Shown here one piece after another: positions 51,927 to 60,277 of a stretch of DNA of 64,000 nt. Position numbers and translations under genes: made by a program. Each line of letters starts with the position of its first letter. Position 1 is the first letter of the stretch. The stretch spans positions 310,001 to 374,000 of the forward strand of contig NZ_CP032349.1 in NCBI RefSeq assembly GCF_005222205.1, in the 5' to 3' direction. The notes below the pieces were generated by a model that was not told where the DNA came from, ran no database searches, and was given only the letters and a program-made list of their open reading frames with translations. Source of the DNA: Azospirillum brasilense (GTDB lineage Bacteria; Pseudomonadota; Alphaproteobacteria; Azospirillales; Azospirillaceae).

Positions 51927-52901
51927 TCACAGGGACGCGGCGAGCGCGCGCCACTCCGCCCGTTCCGGCTTGTCCTCGTCGCGCTGGCCGCACAGGATGG
52001 CCGCGTTGTCGCCCCGGTCGTCGTACAGCTCGACGGTGGTGATGCCGCCCTTGTCGGTCGGCTTGTGGACGACCCAGGCGCTGGACAGCCGGGCCTGGAT
52101 GGCGCGCAGGGTGAAGCCGGGGTCGTCGATGCGCAGCAGCCCGTCGGCCGTCGTCGGATGGTCCACCGTACCGGTGTGGATCTGGATGCAGCCGGCGTTG
52201 CCGACGAAGATCATGATGTCCAGCCGGCGGTCGCGCGCCGCCTCCAGCAGCGGCAGGAGGGTGGTGGCGGGCAGTTCCCGCGCGAAGCCCGTCCCGGCGA
52301 GGCGCAGCGCCTGCCGGCGCCCGACCCCGAAGGTCCTCAGCATGCCGAAGAACTCGTGCACGTCGGTCATCGCGCTCCAGGCGGCGCGCAGCCCCTCCAC
52401 GTCGATCTCGGCGTCGGGCCGCTCGGCGGCGGGGACGGGCAGAGGTTCCAGGGCCGGCGCGTCCTGGTCGGCGGCGCGGTGCAGGATGAGGAAGGCGTCC
52501 CAAGCGGCGGCGTTCGTCTCAGCGGTGCGGTGGATGGCGTGGACGGCGCGGCCGTGCCGGTCGAAGACACGGATGGCCTCGGCCTCGCCGTCCGTCTCCG
52601 GCGTGTGGACGGTGATGGCCCAGTGGCGCGGGAAGACGCGCAGGTCGACCTCGCGGTTCAGCACGATCAAGGCCGGGCCGTTGCCGTCGACGTTGCCGAA
52701 GCGCCCGGTCTTCTCGTGGGTGATGCTGCGGTTGCCGGTGACGACGCGGACCGTCCCCAGGACGTCCAGCTTCCTCAGGGCGTCGGTCCAATCCACCTCA
52801 AGCCGCGTCGGGCGGGCGGAGGCGTCGTTCTCCCAGCCGGGGAGGGTGGACAGGATCGGATCGGCAGTCGGAAGGACGGTCGGCAGGCGGGTGTCGGGCA
52901 T
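51927..52901 (-). CDS. hemS: Hemin-degrading/heme-trafficking factor (HemS/HmuS family)
   Basis: A 324-residue cytosolic protein made of two repeated halves: RVVTGNRSITHEKTGRFGNVDGNGPALIVLNREVDLRVFPRHWAIT and VGNAGCIQIHTGTVDHPTTADGLLRIDDPGFTLRAIQARLSSAWVVHKPT. Each half ends in AIHRT.../VVHKPT-type segments known from HemS/ChuS. Members bind incoming heme and either degrade it or pass it on. It is the first gene of the heme uptake operon, with a good Fur-like box 71 bp before its start. Confidence 0.93.
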   Translation of the reverse strand: MPDTRLPTVLPTADPILSTLPGWENDASARPTRLEVDWTDALRKLDVLGTVRVVTGNRSITHEKTGRFGNVDGNGPALIVLNREVDLRVFPRHWAITVHTPETDGEAEAIRVFDRHGRAVHAIHRTAETNAAAWDAFLILHRAADQDAPALEPLPVPAAERPDAEIDVEGLRAAWSAMTDVHEFFGMLRTFGVGRRQALRLAGTGFARELPATTLLPLLEAARDRRLDIMIFVGNAGCIQIHTGTVDHPTTADGLLRIDDPGFTLRAIQARLSSAWVVHKPTDKGGITTVELYDDRGDNAAILCGQRDEDKPERAEWRALAASL

Positions 52902-52971
52902 TGGGGGGCTTCCCTTGACAAGATGCGGGATGGTCGGCCCGTCCGGACAGGGCCAAATCTCTTCCGCAAAT

Positions 52972-52990
52972 GATCATGAGAAGCATTATC
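52972..52990. promoter_or_regulatory. Fur box upstream of hemS
   Basis: On the minus strand GATAATGCTTCTCATGATC matches 15 of 19 positions of the classical Fur consensus by hand alignment and is nearly self-complementary. It lies 71-89 bp before hemS in otherwise AT-richer DNA. This is the strongest iron-box candidate in the window and should govern hemS-hmuTUV. Confidence 0.65.
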
Positions 52991-53046
52991 AGTTACAAGG
53001 CGCCGATCATTAACCGGCATTAATCGCCCGGCGCCCACCGGAACCG

Positions 53047-53118
53047 GGGGGTTGCGCGTGGCATCACGTCCGGCAAAAGCGCAACCCCCTCACCCTAACC
53101 TTCTCCCCAGAGGGGAGA
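53047..53118. repeat. Nested intergenic palindromes downstream of the nitrilase operon
   Basis: GGGGGTTGCGC (53047-53057) and GCGCAACCCCC (53079-53089) are perfect 11-bp arms around a 21-base spacer. Next to them TCTCCCC-AGA-GGGGAGA (53102-53118) is a perfect 7-bp hairpin, joined by CTCACCCTAACCTTC. The CCCTCACCCTAACC-hairpin form resembles dispersed palindromic intergenic repeats of GC-rich proteobacteria. It lies just after the nitrilase stop (minus strand) and could also end that transcript. Confidence 0.6.
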
Positions 53119-53147
53119 GGGAATTTTAAACGCGATCACCCTGCCGG

Positions 53148-54119
53148 TCAGGCCGCTTCTTCGATTTTCTCGTTGCGCTCCGGAAGGGCGCCCTCGCGCA
53201 CCGTGGCGACCGGCGCGCGCGGGGTCTCGTCGACGCGCATGCTGAACAGGTCCGGCCGCGCGTAATGGCCGACCGGATCGAAATCGAGCTTGGCGCCGAC
53301 CAGATCCTCGACGTCCACCTCGGCGGTCAGGATGCCCTCCGCGTCGACCAGCGGGCCGGCGAGGATCTCGCCGAGCGGCCCGACGATGACCGAGCGGCCG
53401 TGCATCATCCATTCGTCCGGCCCGGCGTCGATGCGGCTCGCGTAGTCCGCCGGGAAGTCCGAACGGCGCATCACCTGGCAGGCGCCGATCACGAAGCAGC
53501 GCCCCTCCATGGCGACGTGGCGCATGGTGGCGATCCAGCTTTCGCGGTCGTCCGCCGTCGGCGCCGCCCAGAGCTGGACGCCCTTGGCGTAGTAGGCCGC
53601 GCGCATCAGCGGCATGTAATGCTCCCAGCAGATGGCGCCGCCGACACGGCCGAACGGCGTGTCCATGACGGTGAGGGTCGAGCCGTCGCCGAACCCCCAG
53701 ACCAGCCGCTCCGACCCGGTCGGCATCACCTTGCGGTGCTTGCCCATCTGGCCGTCCGGCGACAGGTAGAGCACCGTGCAGTAGAGCGTTCCGCCGTCAC
53801 GCTCGATGACACCGACGACCGCGTGGATTCCGTGCCGCGCGCAGGCCGCCGACAGCGTCTCGGTCTCCGGTCCCGGCACGGTGATCGCGCCGCGGACGTA
53901 GCGGGCGAAGTCGGCGCGGCCCTCCGGCGTGCGCCGGCCGATCGAGCAGCCGAAGTCGAGCCCCTTCGGGTAGCCGCCGATGAAGGCCTCCGGGAAGACG
54001 GCGAGCGACGCGCCGGTGGACGCCGCCTCGGCGATCAGGTCGACCGTGCGCGCGGTCGCCGCGGCGGCGTCGAACGGCACCGTCGCCGCCTGCACCGCGG
54101 CCACTTTAACCTTGGTCAT
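53148..54119 (-). CDS. Nitrilase (aliphatic/aryl nitrilase branch of the CN-hydrolase superfamily)
   Basis: A 323-residue enzyme that would convert a nitrile directly to an acid and ammonia. The catalytic triad is visible: Glu44 (FPEAFIGGYP), Lys130 (KHRKVMPT) and Cys164 (GGAICWEHYMPLMR). PEAFIGGYPKG and CWEHYMP are typical of true nitrilases rather than amidases. Its ATG overlaps the flavin-reductase stop as ATGA, so the two are coupled. It is last in the operon with an ABC importer. A nitrile or cyanide-derived substrate is therefore likely. Confidence 0.94.
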   Translation of the reverse strand: MTKVKVAAVQAATVPFDAAAATARTVDLIAEAASTGASLAVFPEAFIGGYPKGLDFGCSIGRRTPEGRADFARYVRGAITVPGPETETLSAACARHGIHAVVGVIERDGGTLYCTVLYLSPDGQMGKHRKVMPTGSERLVWGFGDGSTLTVMDTPFGRVGGAICWEHYMPLMRAAYYAKGVQLWAAPTADDRESWIATMRHVAMEGRCFVIGACQVMRRSDFPADYASRIDAGPDEWMMHGRSVIVGPLGEILAGPLVDAEGILTAEVDVEDLVGAKLDFDPVGHYARPDLFSMRVDETPRAPVATVREGALPERNEKIEEAA

Positions 54120-54877
54120 GCTTGTCGTTCCTTGCAGTGTGTTTCGGTGGATTGGGGCGCGGTGTCGGCCCAGACCGGCCTCACCAGATCGAAGACGTCG
54201 CGGGTGCGCAGATAGGCCGAGGGGCCGTGCATGCGGGCGACGAGGTCGAGCGCCTCATGGTCGATGCGGGGGCGTTCGGGATTGCCGGTCAGGACGCGCG
54301 TCGCGACATGGGCGTGCAGCACCTCGCCCACGAACAGCCATTGTCCGGGACCGCTTTCGAACTCGTGGATCAGACGGCATTCGAAGGCGACCGGCGAGGC
54401 GGCGATGCGCGGCGGCCGGACCGCGACGCTCGGCAGGGTGGCGAGCCCGGCGAGCCGGGTCTCGTCCACCTCGGGCGGCGCCTCGACGCAGGTGAGGTTC
54501 ATCGCCTCAGCGAGGTCGAAGGGGACGAGGTTGATCACGAACTCGCGCGTCGCCCGGATGTTGACCGCCGTGTCCTTCGGCCGGTCCGGGCGCGCCAGCA
54601 CGCCGAGACAGACCACCGGCCGGTCGGAGCCGAAGACGTTGAAGAAGGAGTAGGGGGCCGCGTTCACCCGGCCCTCCGCCGAGCGGGTCACCGCCCAGGC
54701 GATCGGCCGCGGCAGGACCGCGGCGGTGAGAAGGCGGTAACGGTCGGGCGCCGGAAGCGTCGCGAAGTCGAAATGGCGCATGGCGGGGGCGGAGGCGTCG
54801 TCGGTGGCCGGCCGGGCCGCGTCGTGGGACGGCGCCGCGCCACCCCGCGCCGGTGCGTCGTCAAGTCGTAGGGTCAT
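54116..54877 (-). CDS. Flavin reductase-like (FMN-binding split-barrel) protein
   Basis: A 253-residue protein, starting at 54877 behind AAGGAGA. After about 33 poorly conserved residues the split-barrel domain begins: FDFATLPAPDRYRLLTAAVLPRPIAWAVTRSAEGRVNAAPYSFFNVFGSDRPVVCLGV, then KDTAVNIRATREFVINLVP and the metal-like EFECRLIHEFESG-type strand. Relatives supply reduced FMN to two-component monooxygenases. No monooxygenase gene is adjacent; the next gene is the coupled nitrilase, so either the oxygenase is elsewhere or this protein acts by itself on the substrate. Confidence 0.88.
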   Translation of the reverse strand: MTLRLDDAPARGGAAPSHDAARPATDDASAPAMRHFDFATLPAPDRYRLLTAAVLPRPIAWAVTRSAEGRVNAAPYSFFNVFGSDRPVVCLGVLARPDRPKDTAVNIRATREFVINLVPFDLAEAMNLTCVEAPPEVDETRLAGLATLPSVAVRPPRIAASPVAFECRLIHEFESGPGQWLFVGEVLHAHVATRVLTGNPERPRIDHEALDLVARMHGPSAYLRTRDVFDLVRPVWADTAPQSTETHCKERQA

Positions 54878-54948
54878 GGAGTCTCCTTCGGCGCGGCCCG
54901 GCACGGCCGCCGCCCCGTCCTGCGCGATGCGTCGGGACCGCCGGCCGC

Positions 54949-56007
54949 TCAGCCGACGATCTTGACCGTCTTCGGATCGAAGCCCTGGGCGGCAAAGGCG
55001 GCGTCGGCCTTGCCGGCGATGGTCGTGTCGACGAACTTCGAGACGTCGGGCAGGCGCGGCAGCAGCTTCGCCTCCACGCCCCATTCGGCGAGCTGGTTCA
55101 GCTTCCTGATCTGCTCCTCCGACAGCGCCGCCTTGATGTCGGTGGGCGCCTTGGCGTTCCAGGCGGGGTCGTAGCCCGACGCCTTCTCCAGCACGGCCTC
55201 CGGGATGTTCTTCGCCGGCTCCAGCGAGCGGAACCAGCCGTTGACGAGGTCGTGGTTCTGGCTGGCGAAATACAGCGCCTGGGAATTGGCGAGCAGGAAG
55301 CGCTCCGCCACCTCGGGCCGGTCCTTGAAGAAGCGGTTGTTCGCGGTCAGCACGATGACCGGGGTCAGGTTTTCCGAGACCACCTGGGCGAAGCCGGCGT
55401 TCTCGAAGAAGGTCACGAACGGGTCGTAGGTGAAGAAGGCGTCGATCCGCTGCGCGCCCACCGCGTCGGCCAGCTCCGCCGGCCCGACATTGACGAAGGT
55501 CATGTCGCGGCCGGGGGTGAGGCCGGCCTTGATCATCGCCTCCTGGGCGTTCTGGAAGGCGGTGATGCCGAAGGTGCCGTAGACCTGCTTGCCCTTCAGC
55601 CCGGCGACGTCGGTGATCCCCGACTTCTTGGTCACCAGCACCGCCGAGCGGAAGCGCGCCTGCGAGGCGATGGTGGTGACCGGCGCCCCGACGGCCATGG
55701 TGGTGACGGCGGCGAAGTCGGACAGCGTGCCGACGTCGGCCGCGTTCGACACGATCGCCTCGTTCACCGCCGGCGAGGCGTTGAGCTGGATCATGTTCAT
55801 CCGGAGGCCGTTGCGGGCCGCGATGTCCGTGCGCATCAGCACATGGGCGATCTGGGCCGACACGGTGGTGGTGTTGAACCAGCCCATCTTGACGACGTCC
55901 GCGCCCTGCGCGCGGAGGATCGCCGGCTTGGCGAGGGTTGCGGCGGCGGCGATGCCGGCGGCGAGCTGGCCGAAACGACGGCGAGAGAGTGTCGAGGTCA
56001 CGTTCAT
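54949..56007 (-). CDS. SsuA/TauA-like ABC transporter substrate-binding protein of the nitrilase operon
   Basis: A 352-residue periplasmic protein. The start at 56007 overlaps the ATPase stop (ATGA). The signal STLSRRRFGQLAAGIAAAATLAKPAILRAQ has a twin-arginine motif, so Tat export is likely. The mature part (VVKMGWFNTTTVSAQIAHVLMRTDIAARNGLRMNMIQLNASPAVNEAIVSNAADVGTLSDF) has the NMT1/SsuA layout used for nitrate, sulfonates, taurine or small organics. With the linked nitrilase, a nitrile-containing compound is the working ligand guess. Confidence 0.9.
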   Translation of the reverse strand: MNVTSTLSRRRFGQLAAGIAAAATLAKPAILRAQGADVVKMGWFNTTTVSAQIAHVLMRTDIAARNGLRMNMIQLNASPAVNEAIVSNAADVGTLSDFAAVTTMAVGAPVTTIASQARFRSAVLVTKKSGITDVAGLKGKQVYGTFGITAFQNAQEAMIKAGLTPGRDMTFVNVGPAELADAVGAQRIDAFFTYDPFVTFFENAGFAQVVSENLTPVIVLTANNRFFKDRPEVAERFLLANSQALYFASQNHDLVNGWFRSLEPAKNIPEAVLEKASGYDPAWNAKAPTDIKAALSEEQIRKLNQLAEWGVEAKLLPRLPDVSKFVDTTIAGKADAAFAAQGFDPKTVKIVG

Positions 56008-56846
56008 TCCCCTTTTTGCCATTCGGGTTTCAGGGTCTCCCACAGGTCGTTGACCGTGGAGACGAACCAGGGATCGGAGCGCATCTCGGCCGTGCGGGGC
56101 CGCGGCAGCGGCACGGCGACCTCTTCGCGCACCCGGCCGGGCCGCGGGCTCATCACCACCACGCGGTCGGCCAGGAACACCGCCTCGTCGATGCCGTGGG
56201 TGACGAAGATTACCGTCTTGCCGGCCTCGGACGAAATGCGGGCGATCTCCTCCTGCAGCAGCACGCGGGTCTGCGCGTCCAGCGCGCCGAACGGCTCGTC
56301 CATCAGCAGGATGTCGGGGTCCGGGGCGAGCGCGCGGGCGATGGCCGCCCGCTGCTTCATGCCGCCGGAGATCTGGTGCGGGTATTTCTCCTCGAAGCCG
56401 GTCAGCCGGACCATGTCGATCAGCGAGCGGGCGATCTCCGCGCGCTGCTTCTTCGCCATGCCCTTGGCCTTCAGGCCGAACTCCACGTTCTCCTGCACGG
56501 TCATCCAGCCGAACAGCGCGTAGTCCTGGAAGACGACGGTGCGCGACGGGTCCGGCCTGACGATGGGGCGACCGTTCTGCAGGAGCGTCCCGCTCGACGC
56601 GGACTGGAAGCCGGCGACGATGCCGAGCAGGGTCGACTTTCCGCAGCCCGAGGGGCCGAGCAGCGAGATGAACTCGCCGCGGCGGATGCGCAGATCGACC
56701 CCGTCGAGCGCGACCACCATGTTGTCGGACGAGGTCCCGCCATAGACCTTGCCCAGGTTCCGGATGTCGATCTGGATGTCGGCCGGCTGGGCCTGCGGCG
56801 CGCCGGGGGGCGGGGTGGGGGTCTTGAGTGCGGTGTTGGCGGCCAT
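56004..56846 (-). CDS. SsuB/TauB-type ABC transporter ATP-binding protein of the nitrilase operon
   Basis: A 280-residue ATPase with a Pro/Ala-rich start (MAANTALKTPTPPPGAPQAQ). Motifs: Walker A GPSGCGKST, Q-loop VVFQDYALFGWMT, signature ISGGMKQRAAIARAL, Walker B ILLMDEPFGALDAQ and switch VTHGIDEAVFLADR. GAAGGAAC precedes the ATG at 56846. It is translated between the permease (17 bp upstream) and binding-protein genes in one minus-strand operon. Confidence 0.94.
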   Translation of the reverse strand: MAANTALKTPTPPPGAPQAQPADIQIDIRNLGKVYGGTSSDNMVVALDGVDLRIRRGEFISLLGPSGCGKSTLLGIVAGFQSASSGTLLQNGRPIVRPDPSRTVVFQDYALFGWMTVQENVEFGLKAKGMAKKQRAEIARSLIDMVRLTGFEEKYPHQISGGMKQRAAIARALAPDPDILLMDEPFGALDAQTRVLLQEEIARISSEAGKTVIFVTHGIDEAVFLADRVVVMSPRPGRVREEVAVPLPRPRTAEMRSDPWFVSTVNDLWETLKPEWQKGE

Positions 56847-56863
56847 GTTCCTTCGCCTCCTGC

Positions 56864-57703
56864 TCAATTGCGCTCGGAAGGCGCCCAGGCGTTCACCCGA
56901 CGCTCGATCCGTTCGAGGACGGCGGACATGGCGAAGCCGACGAGACCGATGGCCACCATGCCCGCAACGACGTTGTTGATCTGGAAAAGCATGCGCGACT
57001 GCTGGATCAGGTAGCCGAGGCCGGTCTGCGCCGCGATCAGCTCGGCGGTCACAACGCACATCCAGCCCACGCCCAGCGCGATCCGCAGCCCCGGCAGGAT
57101 GATCGGCAGGGAGGCGGGGATCAGCACGTCGGTGAAGAGCTGCCAGGGCGTCGCGCCGAGGCAGAGCGCCGCGTTCATCTGGTTCCGGTCGAGTCCGCGC
57201 ACCGCCGTGTAGGTGGCGACGAAGGCCGGGAAGACGGCGCCGAGGAAGACCAGGAAATAGGACGCGGCGTCACCGAGGCCGAACCACAGGATGGTGATCG
57301 GGATCCAGGCGAGCGGGGGAATGGGGCGCAGCGCCTCGACCACCGGCCGCACGAAGTCCGCGATGCCGCGCCACCAGCCGCACATCAGCCCGAGCGCCAT
57401 GCCGACGACGCAGGCGAGCGCGAAGCCGACGGCCACCCGCTGCAGGCTGGCGCCGAGATGGACCCACAGCGAGCCGTCGAGCGCCATGTCCCAGAGCGCC
57501 CCCGCCACCGCGACCGGCGAGGGCAGAAGGAAGGCGTCGATGAGGCCGAGCGAGGTCAGCGCCTGCCAGACGGCGAAGAAGGCGGTGAGGCCCAGCGCCG
57601 CGCGGAAGGACCGGTCCGTCAGAATGCGGGGGGCCGCGCGGCGGCGCGGCGCCCTCTGCATGAAGGGCGGCGCAGCCGCATGCGCTTTCGTGTTCGCTTC
57701 CAT
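56864..57703 (-). CDS. SsuC/TauC-type ABC transporter permease of the nitrilase operon
   Basis: A 279-residue inner-membrane protein. The ATG at 57703 is used; a GTG six codons earlier is possible. Membrane segments and the family loop are evident: LLPSPVAVAGALWDMALDG, EALRPIPPLAWIPITILWFGLGDAASYFLVFLGAVFPAFVATYTAVRGLDRNQMNAALCLGATPWQLFTDVLIPASLPIILPGLRIALGVGW. It is the first gene of the operon and is divergent from the TrmB-like regulator gene. Confidence 0.94.
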   Translation of the reverse strand: MEANTKAHAAAPPFMQRAPRRRAAPRILTDRSFRAALGLTAFFAVWQALTSLGLIDAFLLPSPVAVAGALWDMALDGSLWVHLGASLQRVAVGFALACVVGMALGLMCGWWRGIADFVRPVVEALRPIPPLAWIPITILWFGLGDAASYFLVFLGAVFPAFVATYTAVRGLDRNQMNAALCLGATPWQLFTDVLIPASLPIILPGLRIALGVGWMCVVTAELIAAQTGLGYLIQQSRMLFQINNVVAGMVAIGLVGFAMSAVLERIERRVNAWAPSERN

Positions 57704-57838
57704 CACCTTCCCTCGTTCCACCGTTCGGCGCCGCCTCGCGGGACGTCAGCGTCCTTGGACAGCGTCAAAACGATGACAGTGTCGGAAAAATCCGTCAATT
57801 CGAAAAATACAAATGAATGGGGTTCTGCGGGCCTAAAC

Positions 57839-57920
57839 ATGCCGGTTTAACGGGCATTTGGTGAGATAGGAGCCTATTTTATCGCCTCTGTGCCAAAGTA
57901 GCGCCGCCAGATGCCGGCAT
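57839..57920. promoter_or_regulatory. Cluster of dyads in the divergent promoter of the nitrilase operon and TrmB-like regulator
   Basis: This stretch has ATGCC-N9-GGCAT (57839-57857), ATAGG-AG-CCTAT (57866-57877) and the perfect palindrome ATGCCGGCAT (57911-57920). ATGCC/GGCAT halves occur in two of the three, about one to six helical turns apart. The region is AT-richer than its surroundings. These are candidates for binding by the TrmB-like protein encoded to the right, which would control the ABC-nitrilase operon to the left. Confidence 0.45.
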
Positions 57921-57998
57921 TTTATCGGCAAAAACCGACGATGGACGGGTGGCGCGGAATCGGGCATGTTGCGACGCGATTCAAAAGGGAGCACGTGG

Positions 57999-58748
57999 GT
58001 GAATCTGGAGGAGAAGCTGTCCCGGATCGGCATATCGGGGACGCTCTACAAGCTCTATCTGACGACGATCCGCCTCGGCGGCGGCTCCGTCACGGAGGTG
58101 GCCGCGGGTGCCGGCATGGCCCGCACCACGGCGCACGACGCTCTCGCCAAGCTGGAGGCGGAGGGGCTCGTCCGCTTCGTCGATCACGGCAAGCGCCGCT
58201 TCGTGGTCGCCCAGGACCCGGGCATCCTGCTGGAGCGCAGCGAGGCCCGGCGACAGATGCTCGAGGACGTGATGCCCGTCCTGCGGTCGATGTACCATCA
58301 CGAGAACGGCCAGCCGAACGTCCGCTTCCACCCCGGCCCCGAAGGCATCCGCACCGTGCTGTGGGAGACGCTGAGCGGCGACGAGAAGGAACTGCGCGCC
58401 ACCCTCTCCATGCGGGAGCTGATGGTCGAGCCGGGGCTGGAGGAGATGGAGCGCTACCTGAAGGAGCGGGCGCGGCGCGGCATCTGGCTGCGGGTGATCC
58501 GCTCGGAGGAGCGCGACATCGCGCCGATCTGGCCGTCGAGCCAGGAGGAGCGGCGCGAACTGCGCTACGCGCCCGCCACCTACAACCTCGCGATGACCTG
58601 CTTCATTCACGGCAGCAAGGTGTCGGTCATCTCGTCGGCGCGCGAGAGCTACGGCCTGATTCTTGACAGCGCCGATTTCGCGGCCTTCCAGGCGTCCATG
58701 TTCGACGCCATGTGGAGCCTGAGCACGCCGGCGCCGACGATCCCCTGA
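57999..58748 (+). CDS. TrmB-like winged-helix transcriptional regulator
   Basis: A 249-residue regulator if the GTG at 57999 is used, supported by AGGGAG seven bases upstream; an ATG at 57966 adds 11 residues but lacks a site. The N-terminal helix-turn-helix (EEKLSRIGISGTLYKLYLTTIRLGGGSVTEVAAGAGMARTTAHDALAKLEAEGLVRFVDHGKRRFVVAQDP) matches the TrmB group. A phospholipase D-like C-terminal sensor region follows (KELRATLSMRELMVEPGLEEMERYLKERARRGIWLRVIRSEE). TrmB proteins are best known from archaeal sugar uptake; here the divergent partner is an ABC-nitrilase operon. It converges on a LysR gene with six bases between. Confidence 0.82.
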   Translation: MNLEEKLSRIGISGTLYKLYLTTIRLGGGSVTEVAAGAGMARTTAHDALAKLEAEGLVRFVDHGKRRFVVAQDPGILLERSEARRQMLEDVMPVLRSMYHHENGQPNVRFHPGPEGIRTVLWETLSGDEKELRATLSMRELMVEPGLEEMERYLKERARRGIWLRVIRSEERDIAPIWPSSQEERRELRYAPATYNLAMTCFIHGSKVSVISSARESYGLILDSADFAAFQASMFDAMWSLSTPAPTIP

Positions 58749-58754
58749 CCGGGC

Positions 58755-59645
58755 CTAATTGAGGAAGCGGTTCTCGCGCAGGCGGGTCACGGCCAAGTCC
58801 ACGAAGGCCCTCACCTTGGCCGGCGCGTGGCGCCCTTCGGGGTGCAGGACGTGGATGGGCAGGGGCGGCTCCTCATGATCGGCGAGCACGATGCGAAGCT
58901 CGCCGGCCAGCAAGGCCGGGCCGATCTGGTAATGGAGCACCCGGGTGAGGCCCCAGCCCGCCCTGGCGGTCGCGATCACCGCCTCGTTGGTGTTGCATTG
59001 CAGGACCGGGTCGATGGTCACCCGCTGGTCCCCCGCGAACCGCCACTCCGGCGACGCCCAGGCGCCGGTCGACACGGCGACGCGGTGGTGCTTGAGGTCG
59101 GCCGGCGTCTGTGGGACGCCGTGGCGCTGGAAATAGGCCGGGGCGCCGCAGACCACGCGCCGGACCGTGCCGACCCGGATGGCGGTGAGCCCGGAATCCG
59201 GAAGGTGCCCGATGCGCACGGCGACGTCGATGCCCTCCTCCACGATGTTCACCGGGCGATCGACGAAGAAGGTCTGCGCGCGCATGCCGGGGTAGCGATC
59301 GAGATACTCGGTCACGATCGGCAGCACATGCATCGGCCCGAACAGAGCCGAGGCGGTGACGGCGAGCGTCCCGGTCGGGGTGGCGTAGATGCCGCCCGCG
59401 GCGGCCTCCGCCTCCGTGATGTCCGAGAGGATGCGGCGGCAGTCCTCGAGGTAGCGCGCCCCGGCTTCGGTGACCTTGACCGAGCGGGTGGTGCGCACGA
59501 ACAGGCGGGCACCGATCAGCTCCTCAAGGGCCGCCACGGCGCGCGTCGCCGCGGGCGCGCTCAGACGCAGGTGGCGGGCGGCTTCGGCGAAGCTTTCCGC
59601 CTCCGCGACCTTCACGAAGATCCGCATCGCCTGCAGCCGGTCCAT
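58755..59645 (-). CDS. LysR-family transcriptional regulator (CrgA-like)
   Basis: A 296-residue regulator starting at 59645 (MDRLQAMRIFVKVAEAESFAEAARHLRLSAPAATRAVAALEELIGARLFVRTTRSVKVTEAG). The effector domain has GTLAVTASALFGPMHVLPIVTEYLDRYPGMRAQTFFVDRPVNIVEEGIDVAVRIG, as in CrgA-type regulators that respond to aromatic or redox-active compounds. It is last in the minus-strand series GST, oxidoreductase, NTF2-like, LysR, and may regulate that operon. The longer open frame upstream overlaps nothing conserved and is rejected. Confidence 0.92.
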   Translation of the reverse strand: MDRLQAMRIFVKVAEAESFAEAARHLRLSAPAATRAVAALEELIGARLFVRTTRSVKVTEAGARYLEDCRRILSDITEAEAAAGGIYATPTGTLAVTASALFGPMHVLPIVTEYLDRYPGMRAQTFFVDRPVNIVEEGIDVAVRIGHLPDSGLTAIRVGTVRRVVCGAPAYFQRHGVPQTPADLKHHRVAVSTGAWASPEWRFAGDQRVTIDPVLQCNTNEAVIATARAGWGLTRVLHYQIGPALLAGELRIVLADHEEPPLPIHVLHPEGRHAPAKVRAFVDLAVTRLRENRFLN

Positions 59646-59758
59646 GCGCGCCCCCGTTTCGCCGCGTCCCAGCCACAGTCTGTGGCCGAAGAGGCTCCGG
59701 ATAGCAACCTCCGCCTGCGCCGTCGCGTTCGAAGCCTCCCGCGTCAGAAGCCGCCGCG

Positions 59759-60223
59759 TCAGAAGCCGAAGTGGCTGAGGCCCGGATGGTCGTCCGGACG
59801 GCGGCCCAGCGGCCAGCGGAACTTGCGGTCGGCTTCGGTGATCGGGTGCTCGTTGATGCTGGCGTGGCGGACGCGCATCAGCCCGTCCTCGGCGAATTCC
59901 CAATTCTCGTTGCCGTAGGCGCGGAACCATTGGCCGCTGTCGTCGTGGTATTCATAGGCGTAGCGCACGGCGATGCGGTTGCCCCCGAACGCCCACAGCT
60001 CCTTGATCAGCCGGTAGTCCAGCTCGCGGTTCCATTTGCGGGTCAGGAAGGCCTCGACCTCGGCGCGGCCGCTGGCGAACTCCGCGCGGTTCCGCCAGCG
60101 CGTGTCGGTGGTGTAGGCCAGCGCCACCTTGGCGGGGTCGCGGCTGTTCCAGCCGTCTTCCGCCAGACGGACCTTCTCGATGGCGGTTTCCTCGGTGAAG
60201 GGGGGCAGGGGAGGGCGGGACAT
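59759..60223 (-). CDS. DUF1348-type NTF2-like protein
   Basis: A 154-residue small cone-fold protein ([115 protein letters not shown]). This matches the DUF1348/NTF2-like family, whose biochemical role is unknown to me. It lacks a signal peptide. It lies 54 bp after the PNPOx-FNR fusion gene and may stabilise or isomerise a product of that enzyme; this is speculation. Confidence 0.88.
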   Translation of the reverse strand: MSRPPLPPFTEETAIEKVRLAEDGWNSRDPAKVALAYTTDTRWRNRAEFASGRAEVEAFLTRKWNRELDYRLIKELWAFGGNRIAVRYAYEYHDDSGQWFRAYGNENWEFAEDGLMRVRHASINEHPITEADRKFRWPLGRRPDDHPGLSHFGF

Positions 60224-60277
60224 GGCGAACTCCTGTCGATTTGCGGGGGGAAGGGATGGGTAAAGGGCAGTGCGCGG

